Both the position numbers and the translations under genes were made by a program. A stretch of DNA of 64,000 bases from DATFVA01 sp963839165 (GTDB lineage Bacteria; Bacteroidota; Ignavibacteria; Ignavibacteriales; Ignavibacteriaceae), in NCBI GenBank assembly GCA_963839165.1, contig CAWIUG010000011.1, positions 1 to 64,000 of the forward strand. The letters are read 5' to 3'. Positions 1-8,058 of the stretch are shown one piece after another. A model generated the notes under the pieces. It was not told where the DNA came from. It saw nothing but the letters and a program-made list of their open reading frames with translations, and did no database searches. How positions within the stretch are numbered: the first letter of the stretch is position 1; each line of letters begins with the position of its first letter.

Positions 1-1
1 T

Positions 2-912
2 AAAGCACTTGAATTTGTCCAGAATATAACTGTAAACGATGCCTCGACACTTACGTCAGGCCGCGTGCAGTATTCAGCTATGTGTTTTGAAGACGGCGGA
101 ATTGTTGATGACCTTCTTGTATACCGCATCGCCGATGACGAATTTATGCTGGTAATAAACGCGTCGAATATTGAAAAAGATTTTGAATGGATGAAGAAAA
201 ATAATCCTGGAGTCGAGCTTCAGAATCAAAGCGACCAATACTCGCTTCTGGCCGTACAGGGTCCAAATTCTCGGAATGTGGTTCAAAAACTCACTTCTGA
301 TTCTCTGGATATGGAATACTACCATTTCATAAAGACGAAAGTTAACGGGATCGATATGATAGTTTCCAGAACAGGTTATACAGGCGAGCTTGGCTACGAA
401 CTTTACTTTAAGGGCGATGAACAAACTGCTGAGAGATTTGTGGGATGCAGTAATGGAGGCCGGTAAAGAATATGATATTAAGCCCACGGGACTGGGATGC
501 AGGGATTCGCTCAGGCTTGAAATGGGATTCTGTTTATACGGAAATGATATTGATCAGACTACCAATCCTCTTGAAGCAGGGTTAGGCTGGATAACCAAAC
601 TTAAGAAGGATCACTTCATTGGAAGAGAGGCCCTCCTTAAGAGTAAAAGAGGCGGGTCTGAAGAGAAAGCTGGTTCCGGTAACAACTGATGAAAAAGCAT
701 TCCCAAGACACGGATATGATTTTACGGCTGACGGGAAGAAAATAGGGACAGTTACCAGCGGCACTGTTAGTCCTGTTTTAGACAAACCAATAGCCATGGG
801 ATATGTCGATACAGCTTATTCTCCGGAAGGATCAAAAGTTAATTTTTCCATCCGTGGTAAGGAAATACCAGCCGTTGTTGTTAAATTACCTTTTATTAAG
901 AAGGATAATTAA
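2..912 (+). CDS. gcvT: Aminomethyltransferase GcvT (glycine cleavage T-protein), 5'-truncated and broken by two frameshifts
   Basis: T-protein of the glycine cleavage system: it releases ammonia from the aminomethyl group on lipoyl-H protein and passes the methylene to tetrahydrofolate. The start lies before the window. The reading runs in frame 2 to about 437 (including 'GGIVDDLLVYR' and 'SRTGYTGELGYELY'), frame 3 to about 647 ('PTGLGCRDSLRLEMG', 'NPLEAGLGW'), then frame 1 to the stop at 912 ('GTVTSGTVSPVL', 'IAMGYVDT'). These are the conserved GcvT blocks in the right order. Each switch needs removal of one base: a T in TTT (437-439) and an A in AAAA (645-648). Family assignment is firm; whether the breaks are real or sequencing errors is open. 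comB follows 8 nt downstream. Confidence 0.9.
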
Positions 913-920
913 GAAGATCT

Positions 921-1661
921 ATGAGGGCTAATGTTCTGTTATCTCCGGTAACAGCGGATGAACTTTATTATACCGGGAAAACCGTTGTAGTTATTGATGT
1001 TCTGCGGGCTTCTACTACTATTGTAGCGGCCCTGCAGAATGGCGCAAAGGAAATTGTTCCGGTTGCTACAGTTGAATTTGGTGTTAAGATATCCGGCGGA
1101 ATGTTCGGAGGTCAGACTCTTCTGGGGGGAGAAAGAAACACGAAAAAAGTAGAAGGCTTTGCTCTCGGAAATTCTCCTCTGGAGTACACATCAGAAATTG
1201 TATCCGGCAAAACCATAATTCTGTATACGACAAACGGTTCCAAAGCAATTGTGAAAGCTAAATTTGCAGGGAACCTGTATGTAGGCTCATATCTGAACCT
1301 AGGAGTTATTGCAGAACAGCTGATCAGAACAGGTACGGATTTTGAAATTCTCTGTGCAGGTAAATCAAACACTTTCTCACTTGAGGATTCTGTTTGCGCC
1401 GGCAGACTTATCCGCAGAGTTTTGGATAAAAATAATGAGCTTACTCTCACGGATACAGCGCGGGTAACGATGTCGCTTGATGATTCATTCGGAAAAGAAC
1501 CGCTTGAGATGCTGAAAGAAACCGAACATGGAAAACTTCTGCTGCAGAACGGTTTTGAGGACGACCTTAAATATGCCGCCGGTGTAGACACTTCGGATGT
1601 TATTCCTTATTTTTCCACGAATGTTTTAAAGTCGCTGCCCGTCAGTAACGATTCTAAATAA
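921..1661 (+). CDS. comB: ComB-family 2-phosphosulfolactate phosphatase
   Basis: A 246-residue protein matching the ComB family, which removes phosphate from 2-phosphosulfolactate in coenzyme M biosynthesis in methanogens; in bacteria the family is widespread and the substrate is often unproven. Visible family blocks are 'VVVIDVLRASTTIVAAL' near residues 22-39 (acidic metal-site region), 'GGERNTKKVEGFALGNSPLEY' spread over about 70-90, 'TTNGSKAI' near 109 and the 'LCAGKSNTFSLEDSVCAG' block near 146-164. Length is normal for the family. The ATG at 921 has a weak purine-rich stretch (AAGAAG) upstream. It sits between gcvT (8 nt) and ftsK (12 nt), so co-transcription is likely. There are no other coenzyme M or sulfolactate genes nearby, so the physiological role is inferred only. 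Confidence 0.85.
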   Translation: MRANVLLSPVTADELYYTGKTVVVIDVLRASTTIVAALQNGAKEIVPVATVEFGVKISGGMFGGQTLLGGERNTKKVEGFALGNSPLEYTSEIVSGKTIILYTTNGSKAIVKAKFAGNLYVGSYLNLGVIAEQLIRTGTDFEILCAGKSNTFSLEDSVCAGRLIRRVLDKNNELTLTDTARVTMSLDDSFGKEPLEMLKETEHGKLLLQNGFEDDLKYAAGVDTSDVIPYFSTNVLKSLPVSNDSK

Positions 1662-1673
1662 GAGATAATTCGA

Positions 1674-4151
1674 ATGAAGAAGAAATCCGGAAACGGAAAG
1701 GCAAAACCTTCCGAAGCTGAACCAGTATTAGTAAAGAATAAAAAAAAGCTGCTCGGACTATTTCTAATCATATTCTCCGTTTTCCTGCTTTTAAGTCTCC
1801 TTTCCTATTCAAGGTATGACCAGGCTATTCTCAACTACAAATTTTCCGATCTATTCCGGGTCTTTAATCCCGAAGCAAACTTCAGGGGAACAAACAACCT
1901 TGTGGGAATAACAGGAGCCTACCTGGCTGACTTCTTCATAAACAACACCCTGGGTATTTTCTCGGCAATCTTCCCGGTTATAATTTTCGTTTGGGGATTC
2001 TCCTACTTTAAGAGAATCTCCTTCAAGACAATGATCAGTTCATTTAACTTCCTGTTAATTGCAGGATTAATACTATCCTCTTTTTTCGGGGTACTGAGGG
2101 CAAGATTTGATCTGTTTTCAAATACATATGAAATATCGGGAGCCATAGGTGATTTCCTCGGTGAAGGAACAGGCAGACTTCTCGGAGGCGCCGGGAGTAT
2201 CATATTTCTGTTTGCAGCATTTATGGTACTGGTGATCCTTGCTTTCAACATTGACCTTGAAAAGGTTACAGCTTTTCTGAAATCGTTTATCCTGAAAAGA
2301 ACAAACCAAACCGGTAAAATCAGAATAAACAGACCTGAAGCTGAAGAAAAAAATCTGCAGAAAATCAAAGACCTTCGTGACGACAAAAAGAAGAAAAGGA
2401 AAAACAGCAGAGAGGAAACTATCGGTGCTGAAGAACTGATGACTGATGAGGAAGAGGAGCAGGAAAAGACCAGGATAAGGATCATAAGAAATGATACGGG
2501 GCAGGAAGTTATCACCGGGCAAAAGAAGCAGAAGGCAGAGGCTAAAACTGAAGACGCGATGCAGAAGAGCGAAACTAAAAAAGTTGATCTTGAAAAAACC
2601 GGCGAGATGCCTGAAAGAGATCCTGAGCATGACCAGGATGAAAAACTACCTGAACCCTGGGAAGAGCAATTAAACTTTAAGAAGGCAGGTGTTGAACTGC
2701 TCGATCCCGCACCGGCTGAAGACTTTAAGGTGGCAGAAGAGGAACTTACCAGAAACGCTGAACTGCTTAAAGAAAAACTGAAGCTGTTTGATATTGAGAT
2801 TCAGGATATCTCAGTAACTCCAGGTCCTGTAGTAACTCTTTATGAGATTGTACCGGCCCCCGGCGTTAAAATCAGTAAAATTGTTTCATTAGAAAATGAT
2901 ATTGCGCTGGCGCTTGCTGCAAGAGGGATAAGAATAATAGCCCCAATACCCGGGAAGAGTGCAATAGGTGTAGAGATACCAAATGCTGAAGCCTCACTGG
3001 TAAATGCAAGATCAGTTTTAACCAAGGTTACCGATTCAAAAATGGAACTTCCGATGGCCTTCGGTAAAACCATCAGCGGGGAAGTATACATTACCGATCT
3101 TTCGAAGATGCCTCATCTGCTGATTGCCGGTTCTACCGGCTCAGGTAAGAGCGTCGGTATAAACATGATCATAAGCAGTCTTCTTTACACAAAAGAACCT
3201 GCCGAAGTCAAACTTATAATGATCGATCCCAAAAAGATCGAGCTGTCATTTTATAACAAACTTCGAAGACATTACCTGGCTGTTTCACCCGACCTGGAAG
3301 AGGAAATCATCACTAATCCCCAGAATGCGGTACTGCTTCTGAAGAGTGTTGAGATTGAGATGGAGAAAAGATACGACCGGCTGGCAAAGGCAGGTGTAAG
3401 AAATATTGTTGATTATAATAAGAAAGTATCGGATCCGAAGAAAAGACCTCACGACACTGATGAAATAAAACATCATTATCTACCTTACCTGATCGTAATT
3501 ATTGACGAGCTTGCAGATCTTATGATAACTGCCGGGAAGGAAGTAGAAGAACCCATAGCCAGGCTTGCACAGCTGGCCCGCGCTGTAGGGATCCATCTTG
3601 TACTGGCTACACAGAGGCCGTCGGTTAACGTAATTACGGGAGTAATTAAAGCTAATTTCTCGTCAAGAGTAGCCTACCAGGTTGCAACCAAAATTGACTC
3701 AAGAACAATACTTGATATGAACGGTGCAGAACAGCTTCTGGGAAAAGGAGATATGCTTTTCCTTCCGACAGGACAACCAAAGCCCATACGTATACAGAAT
3801 GCATTCATATCTACTGATGAGGTCGAACGGATAACCAATTACATTTATTCACAGCCTGGATATTCAAAACCATATTTCCTTCCTTCAATTTATGATAAGA
3901 AAAAGGACAGCAGCGGATTCTTAACCGATATGGATCCTATGTTTGAAGATGCCGCCAGAGTTATTGTGCGTCATCAGCAGGGGTCAGTCTCACTTCTTCA
4001 GCGCAGATTAAAACTCGGATACTCGAGGGCCGCGAGGATTGTTGACCAGCTTGAAGAAGCAGGGATTGTTGGTCCCAATGACGGAAGTAAAGCCCGTACG
4101 GTATTAGTTGAAAACGAAGAACAGCTGGAAACAATTCTCAGATCCTTATAG
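1674..4151 (+). CDS. ftsK: FtsK/SpoIIIE DNA translocase
   Basis: Septum-anchored DNA pump that clears chromosome ends from the division site and, in studied species, activates XerCD at dif. 825 residues: about four hydrophobic helices within the first ~200 residues; a highly charged Lys/Glu linker at ~205-340; the motor domain from ~340 with Walker A 'GSTGSGKS' near residue 485 and Walker B 'LIVIIDELADLM' near 605-615; and a C-terminal winged-helix gamma domain (~755-820, 'RRLKLGYSRAARIVDQLEEAGIVG') that reads DNA orientation sequences. All parts are complete. The linker is much shorter than in E. coli FtsK, typical of Bacteroidota-type proteins. A possible partner recombinase, xerD, lies at 36.2 kb. 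About 100 nt separate it from the next gene. Confidence 0.96.
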   Translation: MKKKSGNGKAKPSEAEPVLVKNKKKLLGLFLIIFSVFLLLSLLSYSRYDQAILNYKFSDLFRVFNPEANFRGTNNLVGITGAYLADFFINNTLGIFSAIFPVIIFVWGFSYFKRISFKTMISSFNFLLIAGLILSSFFGVLRARFDLFSNTYEISGAIGDFLGEGTGRLLGGAGSIIFLFAAFMVLVILAFNIDLEKVTAFLKSFILKRTNQTGKIRINRPEAEEKNLQKIKDLRDDKKKKRKNSREETIGAEELMTDEEEEQEKTRIRIIRNDTGQEVITGQKKQKAEAKTEDAMQKSETKKVDLEKTGEMPERDPEHDQDEKLPEPWEEQLNFKKAGVELLDPAPAEDFKVAEEELTRNAELLKEKLKLFDIEIQDISVTPGPVVTLYEIVPAPGVKISKIVSLENDIALALAARGIRIIAPIPGKSAIGVEIPNAEASLVNARSVLTKVTDSKMELPMAFGKTISGEVYITDLSKMPHLLIAGSTGSGKSVGINMIISSLLYTKEPAEVKLIMIDPKKIELSFYNKLRRHYLAVSPDLEEEIITNPQNAVLLLKSVEIEMEKRYDRLAKAGVRNIVDYNKKVSDPKKRPHDTDEIKHHYLPYLIVIIDELADLMITAGKEVEEPIARLAQLARAVGIHLVLATQRPSVNVITGVIKANFSSRVAYQVATKIDSRTILDMNGAEQLLGKGDMLFLPTGQPKPIRIQNAFISTDEVERITNYIYSQPGYSKPYFLPSIYDKKKDSSGFLTDMDPMFEDAARVIVRHQQGSVSLLQRRLKLGYSRAARIVDQLEEAGIVGPNDGSKARTVLVENEEQLETILRSL

Positions 4152-4255
4152 TAAACCCCGGGTATTAACCCCAAACTATGCCAAATTCGATTTTTTATAA
4201 ATGCATTTATACTTAAATTCAAAGTTGCAATTAAGAGAATATATAAGGATTAAAT

Positions 4256-4855
4256 ATGAAAAGCGCTGTTTTTTTAATGTTATTGATGTTTTTATGCACA
4301 ACCATGTTCGGACAGGATAGCAGTAATGAACTGTTGAAGTCAGTTCAGTCAAAGTACAATTCAATAAACACATTTTCGGTTAATTTCACAAAATCCTCTG
4401 GAAGCAAGACAGAATTCTCAGGAAAGTTATACCTGAAAAAAGAGAACAAGCTAAGAATAGAACTTAAGAACAATACAATTATTACCGACGGCGAAACTTT
4501 CTGGAACTACAATAAGAAAGAAAATAAAGTCATAGTAAACAATTATGACGCAGAAGAACCCACAGAACTATCTCTTAACAACTTTATTCAGGTTTACCCG
4601 TCAAAGTGCAATGTAACTTCAGGAGAAGAGGGAAATTACAAGACCCTGACGCTGGAACCAAAAACCGACGAACTTAATTTTAACAAAGCCAAACTTTATA
4701 TTAATACAGATAACCTGGTTGAAAAAGTTATGATCAACAGTAATTCCGGAGAATCAACGATTACGTTATCAGGATATAAGCTGAACCAGGATATTCCTGA
4801 TTCCCAATTCACCTATTCACCTGAAAAAGGAATTAAGGTAATTGACCTCAGGTAA
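4256..4855 (+). CDS. lolA: LolA-like outer-membrane lipoprotein carrier protein
   Basis: Probable periplasmic chaperone that carries lipoproteins from the inner to the outer membrane. 199 residues with a signal peptide (about residues 1-20, cleavage after 'TTMFG'), followed by the LolA pattern: 'LLKSVQSKYNSINTFSVNFTKS' split over residues 24-46, 'FSGKLYLKKENKLRIE' (~53-68), 'TDGETFWNYNKKENKVIV' (~79-96), and a C-terminal 'NLVEKVMINSNSGESTITLSGYK' stretch. This beta-rich order is seen in LolA and LolA-like proteins of Bacteroidota. An AAGGA ribosome-binding site lies 6-10 nt before the ATG. The gene overlaps the next by 14 nt. Sequence identity to E. coli LolA is low, so 'LolA-like' is safer than LolA. 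Confidence 0.8.
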   Translation: MKSAVFLMLLMFLCTTMFGQDSSNELLKSVQSKYNSINTFSVNFTKSSGSKTEFSGKLYLKKENKLRIELKNNTIITDGETFWNYNKKENKVIVNNYDAEEPTELSLNNFIQVYPSKCNVTSGEEGNYKTLTLEPKTDELNFNKAKLYINTDNLVEKVMINSNSGESTITLSGYKLNQDIPDSQFTYSPEKGIKVIDLR

Positions 4856-5888
4856 AAAGGAAAGGCGTATTGCAAAGAGAGACATAATTAACTTTATTCT
4901 CTCTCTAATTTTGACCGCGGTTTTCCTTTACATCGCGTTTTATGATGTTAATTTAGGAGAGGTACTTAACCAGGCTTCAAAGGCTTCTCTTATCTGGATA
5001 ATCATATTCATCATCGTTCTTCTTTCATCCCATTATCTACGTGCGATCAGGTGGAAAGTAATCATCAGTTCTGTTAAACCCGACGCTTCCCTTAAGAATC
5101 TATTTGGTTCTCTTATGGTGGGGTACGGGGTGAATTGTGTAATCCCAAGGCTGGGTGAAATAACCCGTGCCGTGCTGTTAGGTAAATGGGAGAGGATATC
5201 CAGGTCATCGATGTTTGGGACCGTTATAGTTGAGAGGGTAATTGATATTATATTCCTGGGACTATCGGTTATAATTGCAGCATTAATATACAGCGGGGAT
5301 CTTTACCTGAGCTTTCCATGGCTTAAAACAACACTATACATTACCTCTGCGCTTATAGCGATATTTCTAATATTTATTCTTCTCGTTGTAAGATACAAGG
5401 AAAAGTTTTATGGGGTTATTGTTAACCTCCTTGGAAGGATCTCAGAGAAGCTCGCTCATCAGGCGGGTTATATTTTTAAAATGCTGACTGAAGGATTTGC
5501 CAGTCTTAAAGGTACCCGCAATTATATATTAACTTTCCTTCTCAGTGTTTTAATAATGCTTTTTTATGCTCTGAACGCATACATCGGAATGATCATGATA
5601 GGACTTCCACACGTTACATTCGGAATGGCGTGGATCTTAATGAGCATCAGTGCGATCGGTGTTGTGATCCCAACTCCGGGTGGAACTGGTTCATATCATG
5701 CACTTGCAAAATCAGCGCTTGTTCTGCTTTTCGGATACGGTGAGGTTATAAGTCTGGCTTATGCCTTTTTAACCCACATAATATCCTATTCTATATTTAT
5801 CATATTTTCTTTGATTATTTTCTTTGTCCTTAACAGGCAGCATGAAAACCTTATAAACGTAGTTGAAACCGAAATGGAAGAATTATGA
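4842..5888 (+). CDS. Lysylphosphatidylglycerol synthase TM-region (UPF0104/DUF2156-less) family membrane protein
   Basis: Integral membrane protein of 348 residues with about eight hydrophobic segments, matching the 'LPG synthase transmembrane region' family (flippase-like domain of MprF without the catalytic domain). Characteristic blocks: 'YLRAIRWKVII' near residue 66, 'GYGVNCVIPRLGEITRAVLL' split around 91-112 with the conserved R-x-G-E pattern, 'ERVIDIIFLG' near 137, and 'PTPGGTGSYHALAKSAL' near 279. Some relatives have been proposed to move lipids across membranes, but no substrate can be given here. The TTG at 4842 is chosen because AAGG sits just upstream and it overlaps lolA by 14 nt, suggesting translational coupling. 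It overlaps the next gene by ATGA. Confidence 0.82.
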   Translation: MTSGKKERRIAKRDIINFILSLILTAVFLYIAFYDVNLGEVLNQASKASLIWIIIFIIVLLSSHYLRAIRWKVIISSVKPDASLKNLFGSLMVGYGVNCVIPRLGEITRAVLLGKWERISRSSMFGTVIVERVIDIIFLGLSVIIAALIYSGDLYLSFPWLKTTLYITSALIAIFLIFILLVVRYKEKFYGVIVNLLGRISEKLAHQAGYIFKMLTEGFASLKGTRNYILTFLLSVLIMLFYALNAYIGMIMIGLPHVTFGMAWILMSISAIGVVIPTPGGTGSYHALAKSALVLLFGYGEVISLAYAFLTHIISYSIFIIFSLIIFFVLNRQHENLINVVETEMEEL

Positions 5889-6520
5889 AACATTTATTTA
5901 CTATACTAACAGCCTTATTAATTATAACGCAAGCATCTGCACAAAATGAAATACGTTTCGGCATGGGTATAAACTTCGGAAGCACTCCTTCTCTTAAGGA
6001 TTATATCAACCAGGTAGCCGGTTATAATGAAATGGCAAGCTTTAATTCTGCTGTTATTTTCTCCGGGGAATACGATCATTCAGTAAGCAGCACATATGAT
6101 CTTGGATTGGAGGTGGCATATTTGCTAAGTTCGGCCACGTTCAATATAGGTACCGGGCAATATGATTTTTCCTATCATATTATAATGCCGACTATAACTT
6201 CTTATTATGTTATAAGGGGAGAAGGATATAATTTTAAATTCGGAGGAGGGGCGGGCATCCGACTGGCAAGCGCTGATGAATCATTCCCCTCATCCCCCTC
6301 AGCAATCAATTTTACCTCAACGGGATTCGGTTTCCTGTTAAGAGCTGCAGGGAATACAAGACTTAGTGATAATTTTTATGTATACATATCAGGCGATCTG
6401 CGGTATGATCTTAACGGCGATCTTAATGGCTGGGAACAACATCATAGTACAATTTATAACCAGGTTGACCTCAATACGTTTTCTGCAGGTGTCAATCTGG
6501 GAATCACATATATGTTTTAG
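5885..6520 (+). CDS. Predicted outer-membrane beta-barrel protein
   Basis: 211 residues. The N terminus is a classic signal peptide (~1-19, ending 'ASAQ'). The rest alternates polar and hydrophobic residues in strands ending in aromatic residues ('YDLGLEVAYLL', 'YHIIMPTITSYYVI', 'GFGFLLRAAG', 'NFYVYISGDLRYDL') and finishes with 'GVNLGITYMF', a C-terminal beta-signal with terminal Phe expected of BAM-inserted barrels. This is a small 8-10-stranded barrel type common in Bacteroidota; the function cannot be read from the sequence. The start ATG overlaps the previous stop (ATGA), and uppP follows after 9 nt, placing it in an envelope operon. Confidence 0.75.
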   Translation: MKHLFTILTALLIITQASAQNEIRFGMGINFGSTPSLKDYINQVAGYNEMASFNSAVIFSGEYDHSVSSTYDLGLEVAYLLSSATFNIGTGQYDFSYHIIMPTITSYYVIRGEGYNFKFGGGAGIRLASADESFPSSPSAINFTSTGFGFLLRAAGNTRLSDNFYVYISGDLRYDLNGDLNGWEQHHSTIYNQVDLNTFSAGVNLGITYMF

Positions 6521-6529
6521 GAGACATTA

Positions 6530-7378
6530 TTGAATATACTTGACGCGATCATTCTTGGTTTAATACAGGGGTTGACAGAGTTTTTACCCATAAGCAGCAC
6601 GGGTCATTTAACGGTTGCCGGGAAGCTGATGAATCTTATATCACCCGATCATCCGCAGGAGTGGACAGCTTTTATTGCTGTAATACAGCTCGGTACTATG
6701 CTGGCAATACTTATTTATTTCTGGAAGGATTTAATTCAAATTCTTGTATCCTTCTGGAAGGAGAATGTAAGCAGGCGCGTCGGATTTGCAGAGCAATCAT
6801 TTCAGTCGAGAACAGGCTGGTTCATAATTGTAGGCACACTGCCCGTAGTTTTTATAGGACTTCTTTTTAAGGATGCGATTGAGGGAGCTTTCACAAAAGA
6901 CCTATACGTAATTGCGGTAAACCTCATTATTTTTGCCATCATTCTTGCAATTGCAGAGAAAGTTGGAAAAAGAGTTAAAACAGAAAAAGAGATATCGCTG
7001 TTCGACTCCCTCTTTATAGGTATTGCCCAGGCCTTTGCTCTGATCCCAGGTGCTTCAAGGTCCGGAACAACTATAACGGGCGGTTTATTCAGAGGCTTAA
7101 AGAGAGAAGACGCTGCACGTTTTTCATTTCTGTTGAGTGTTCCTGCGGTGCTGGCAAGCGGACTGCTGGAGCTTTATCAGTCGCTTAACATTTTGAACGG
7201 AACAATGTGGGTGAACCTGATTATTGCCACCATTGCCGCGGCCATTAGCGGATACTTGGCAATTGACTTCCTGTTGAAATACCTTAGAAAACATTCAACA
7301 TACCTATTTATTTATTACAGAATAATTGCCGGAATAATCATTCTTGTTTTAATAGGATTTAACATTATTCAACCTTAG
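6530..7378 (+). CDS. uppP: Undecaprenyl-diphosphatase UppP (BacA)
   Basis: Membrane enzyme that dephosphorylates undecaprenyl diphosphate to recycle the lipid carrier used for peptidoglycan and O-antigen; overproduction gives bacitracin resistance in studied bacteria. 282 residues with the two family signatures: 'GLTEFLPISSTGHL' (residues ~15-28) and 'PGASRSGTTI' (~173-182), including the catalytic Glu and Arg. About eight transmembrane segments; normal length. The start is TTG at 6530, 8 nt after a strong TTAGGAGA ribosome-binding site overlapping the previous stop. It links functionally to the polysaccharide genes at 57-64 kb, which use the same carrier. Confidence 0.96.
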   Translation: MNILDAIILGLIQGLTEFLPISSTGHLTVAGKLMNLISPDHPQEWTAFIAVIQLGTMLAILIYFWKDLIQILVSFWKENVSRRVGFAEQSFQSRTGWFIIVGTLPVVFIGLLFKDAIEGAFTKDLYVIAVNLIIFAIILAIAEKVGKRVKTEKEISLFDSLFIGIAQAFALIPGASRSGTTITGGLFRGLKREDAARFSFLLSVPAVLASGLLELYQSLNILNGTMWVNLIIATIAAAISGYLAIDFLLKYLRKHSTYLFIYYRIIAGIIILVLIGFNIIQP

Positions 7379-7386
7379 GAGATGTG

Positions 7387-7998
7387 ATGAGAAAAATTTT
7401 AATCTTTGCAGTGCTTGCATTATTTATAGGATGCAATCAGAAAAGTATGGATGAGACAAACAATCAAACAACAACAAACAGTGAGAATACAAAAGTGGAA
7501 ACTAAAAACGACACTATGACCGTAGCAGTTTTTAACACAAATATGGGAAAATTTGAAGCAGAACTTTATCCGGATAAAGCTCCCAAAACTATGGAGAACT
7601 TTACAGGTCTGGCAGAGAAAGGTTATTACAAGGGTGTTATCTTCCACCGTGTAATCCCCAACTTTATGATCCAGGGCGGCGATCCGACAGGAACCGGACG
7701 CGGCGGCGAAAGCATCTGGGGCAAACCATTTGAAGATGAAGTAAACACAGGACTTGAATTCGATTCACCGGGTATACTGGCAATGGCAAATGCAGGTCCC
7801 AACACAAACGGAAGCCAGTTCTTTATAACAGTTGCCCCGACACCGTGGCTTAACAACCATCATACAATATTCGGTAAAGTCATCAGCGGTATGGATGTAG
7901 TAAATTCAATTTCCCAGACGAAGAGAAACGCACAGGACAAACCGCTTACTGATGTAGTGATCGAAAACATAACGATCGAAAAACGCACCCAGCAATAA
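7387..7998 (+). CDS. Cyclophilin-type peptidyl-prolyl cis-trans isomerase, lipoprotein
   Basis: Cyclophilin (PpiA/PpiB type) that speeds proline isomerisation, here anchored as a lipoprotein. The N terminus 'MRKILIFAVLALFIGC' has a lipobox ending in Cys-16, then a Thr/Asn-rich linker to ~45, then the cyclophilin domain with active-site blocks 'FHRVIPNFMIQGGDPTGTG' (~85-103) and 'NTNGSQFFIT' (~138-147) and 'HTIFGKV' near 158. The ATG at 7387 is preferred over an in-frame GTG at 7384 because the AGGAGA ribosome-binding site would touch the latter. It is the last gene of the run beginning with lolA and is followed directly by a terminator hairpin. Confidence 0.93.
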   Translation: MRKILIFAVLALFIGCNQKSMDETNNQTTTNSENTKVETKNDTMTVAVFNTNMGKFEAELYPDKAPKTMENFTGLAEKGYYKGVIFHRVIPNFMIQGGDPTGTGRGGESIWGKPFEDEVNTGLEFDSPGILAMANAGPNTNGSQFFITVAPTPWLNNHHTIFGKVISGMDVVNSISQTKRNAQDKPLTDVVIENITIEKRTQQ

Positions 7999-8006
7999 AT
8001 TTATAA

Positions 8007-8040
8007 AAGAGGCTGCCCAATGACAGCCTCTTCCTTTATT
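8007..8040. terminator. Bidirectional intrinsic terminator between convergent genes
   Basis: A perfect 9-bp stem, AAGAGGCTG (8007-8015) and CAGCCTCTT (8024-8032), with an 8-nt loop. T-rich tails lie on both strands (CCTTTATT on plus; TTTATAAATTT reading on minus), as expected for a terminator serving the isomerase gene ending at 7998 and the minus-strand gene ending at 8059. Confidence 0.85.
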
Positions 8041-8058
8041 CACTCAACTGTTAATCCA

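Noticed and set aside
437..650. Programmed +1 frameshifting as the reason for the split genes
   Set aside because: The broken sites share no slippery motif or downstream structure, affect unrelated genes, and always need the removal of one base, so sequence error fits better.
4152..4180. Terminator after ftsK (CCCCGGG...AACCCC)
   Set aside because: The G/C strings do not pair as a stable stem, and no T run follows.
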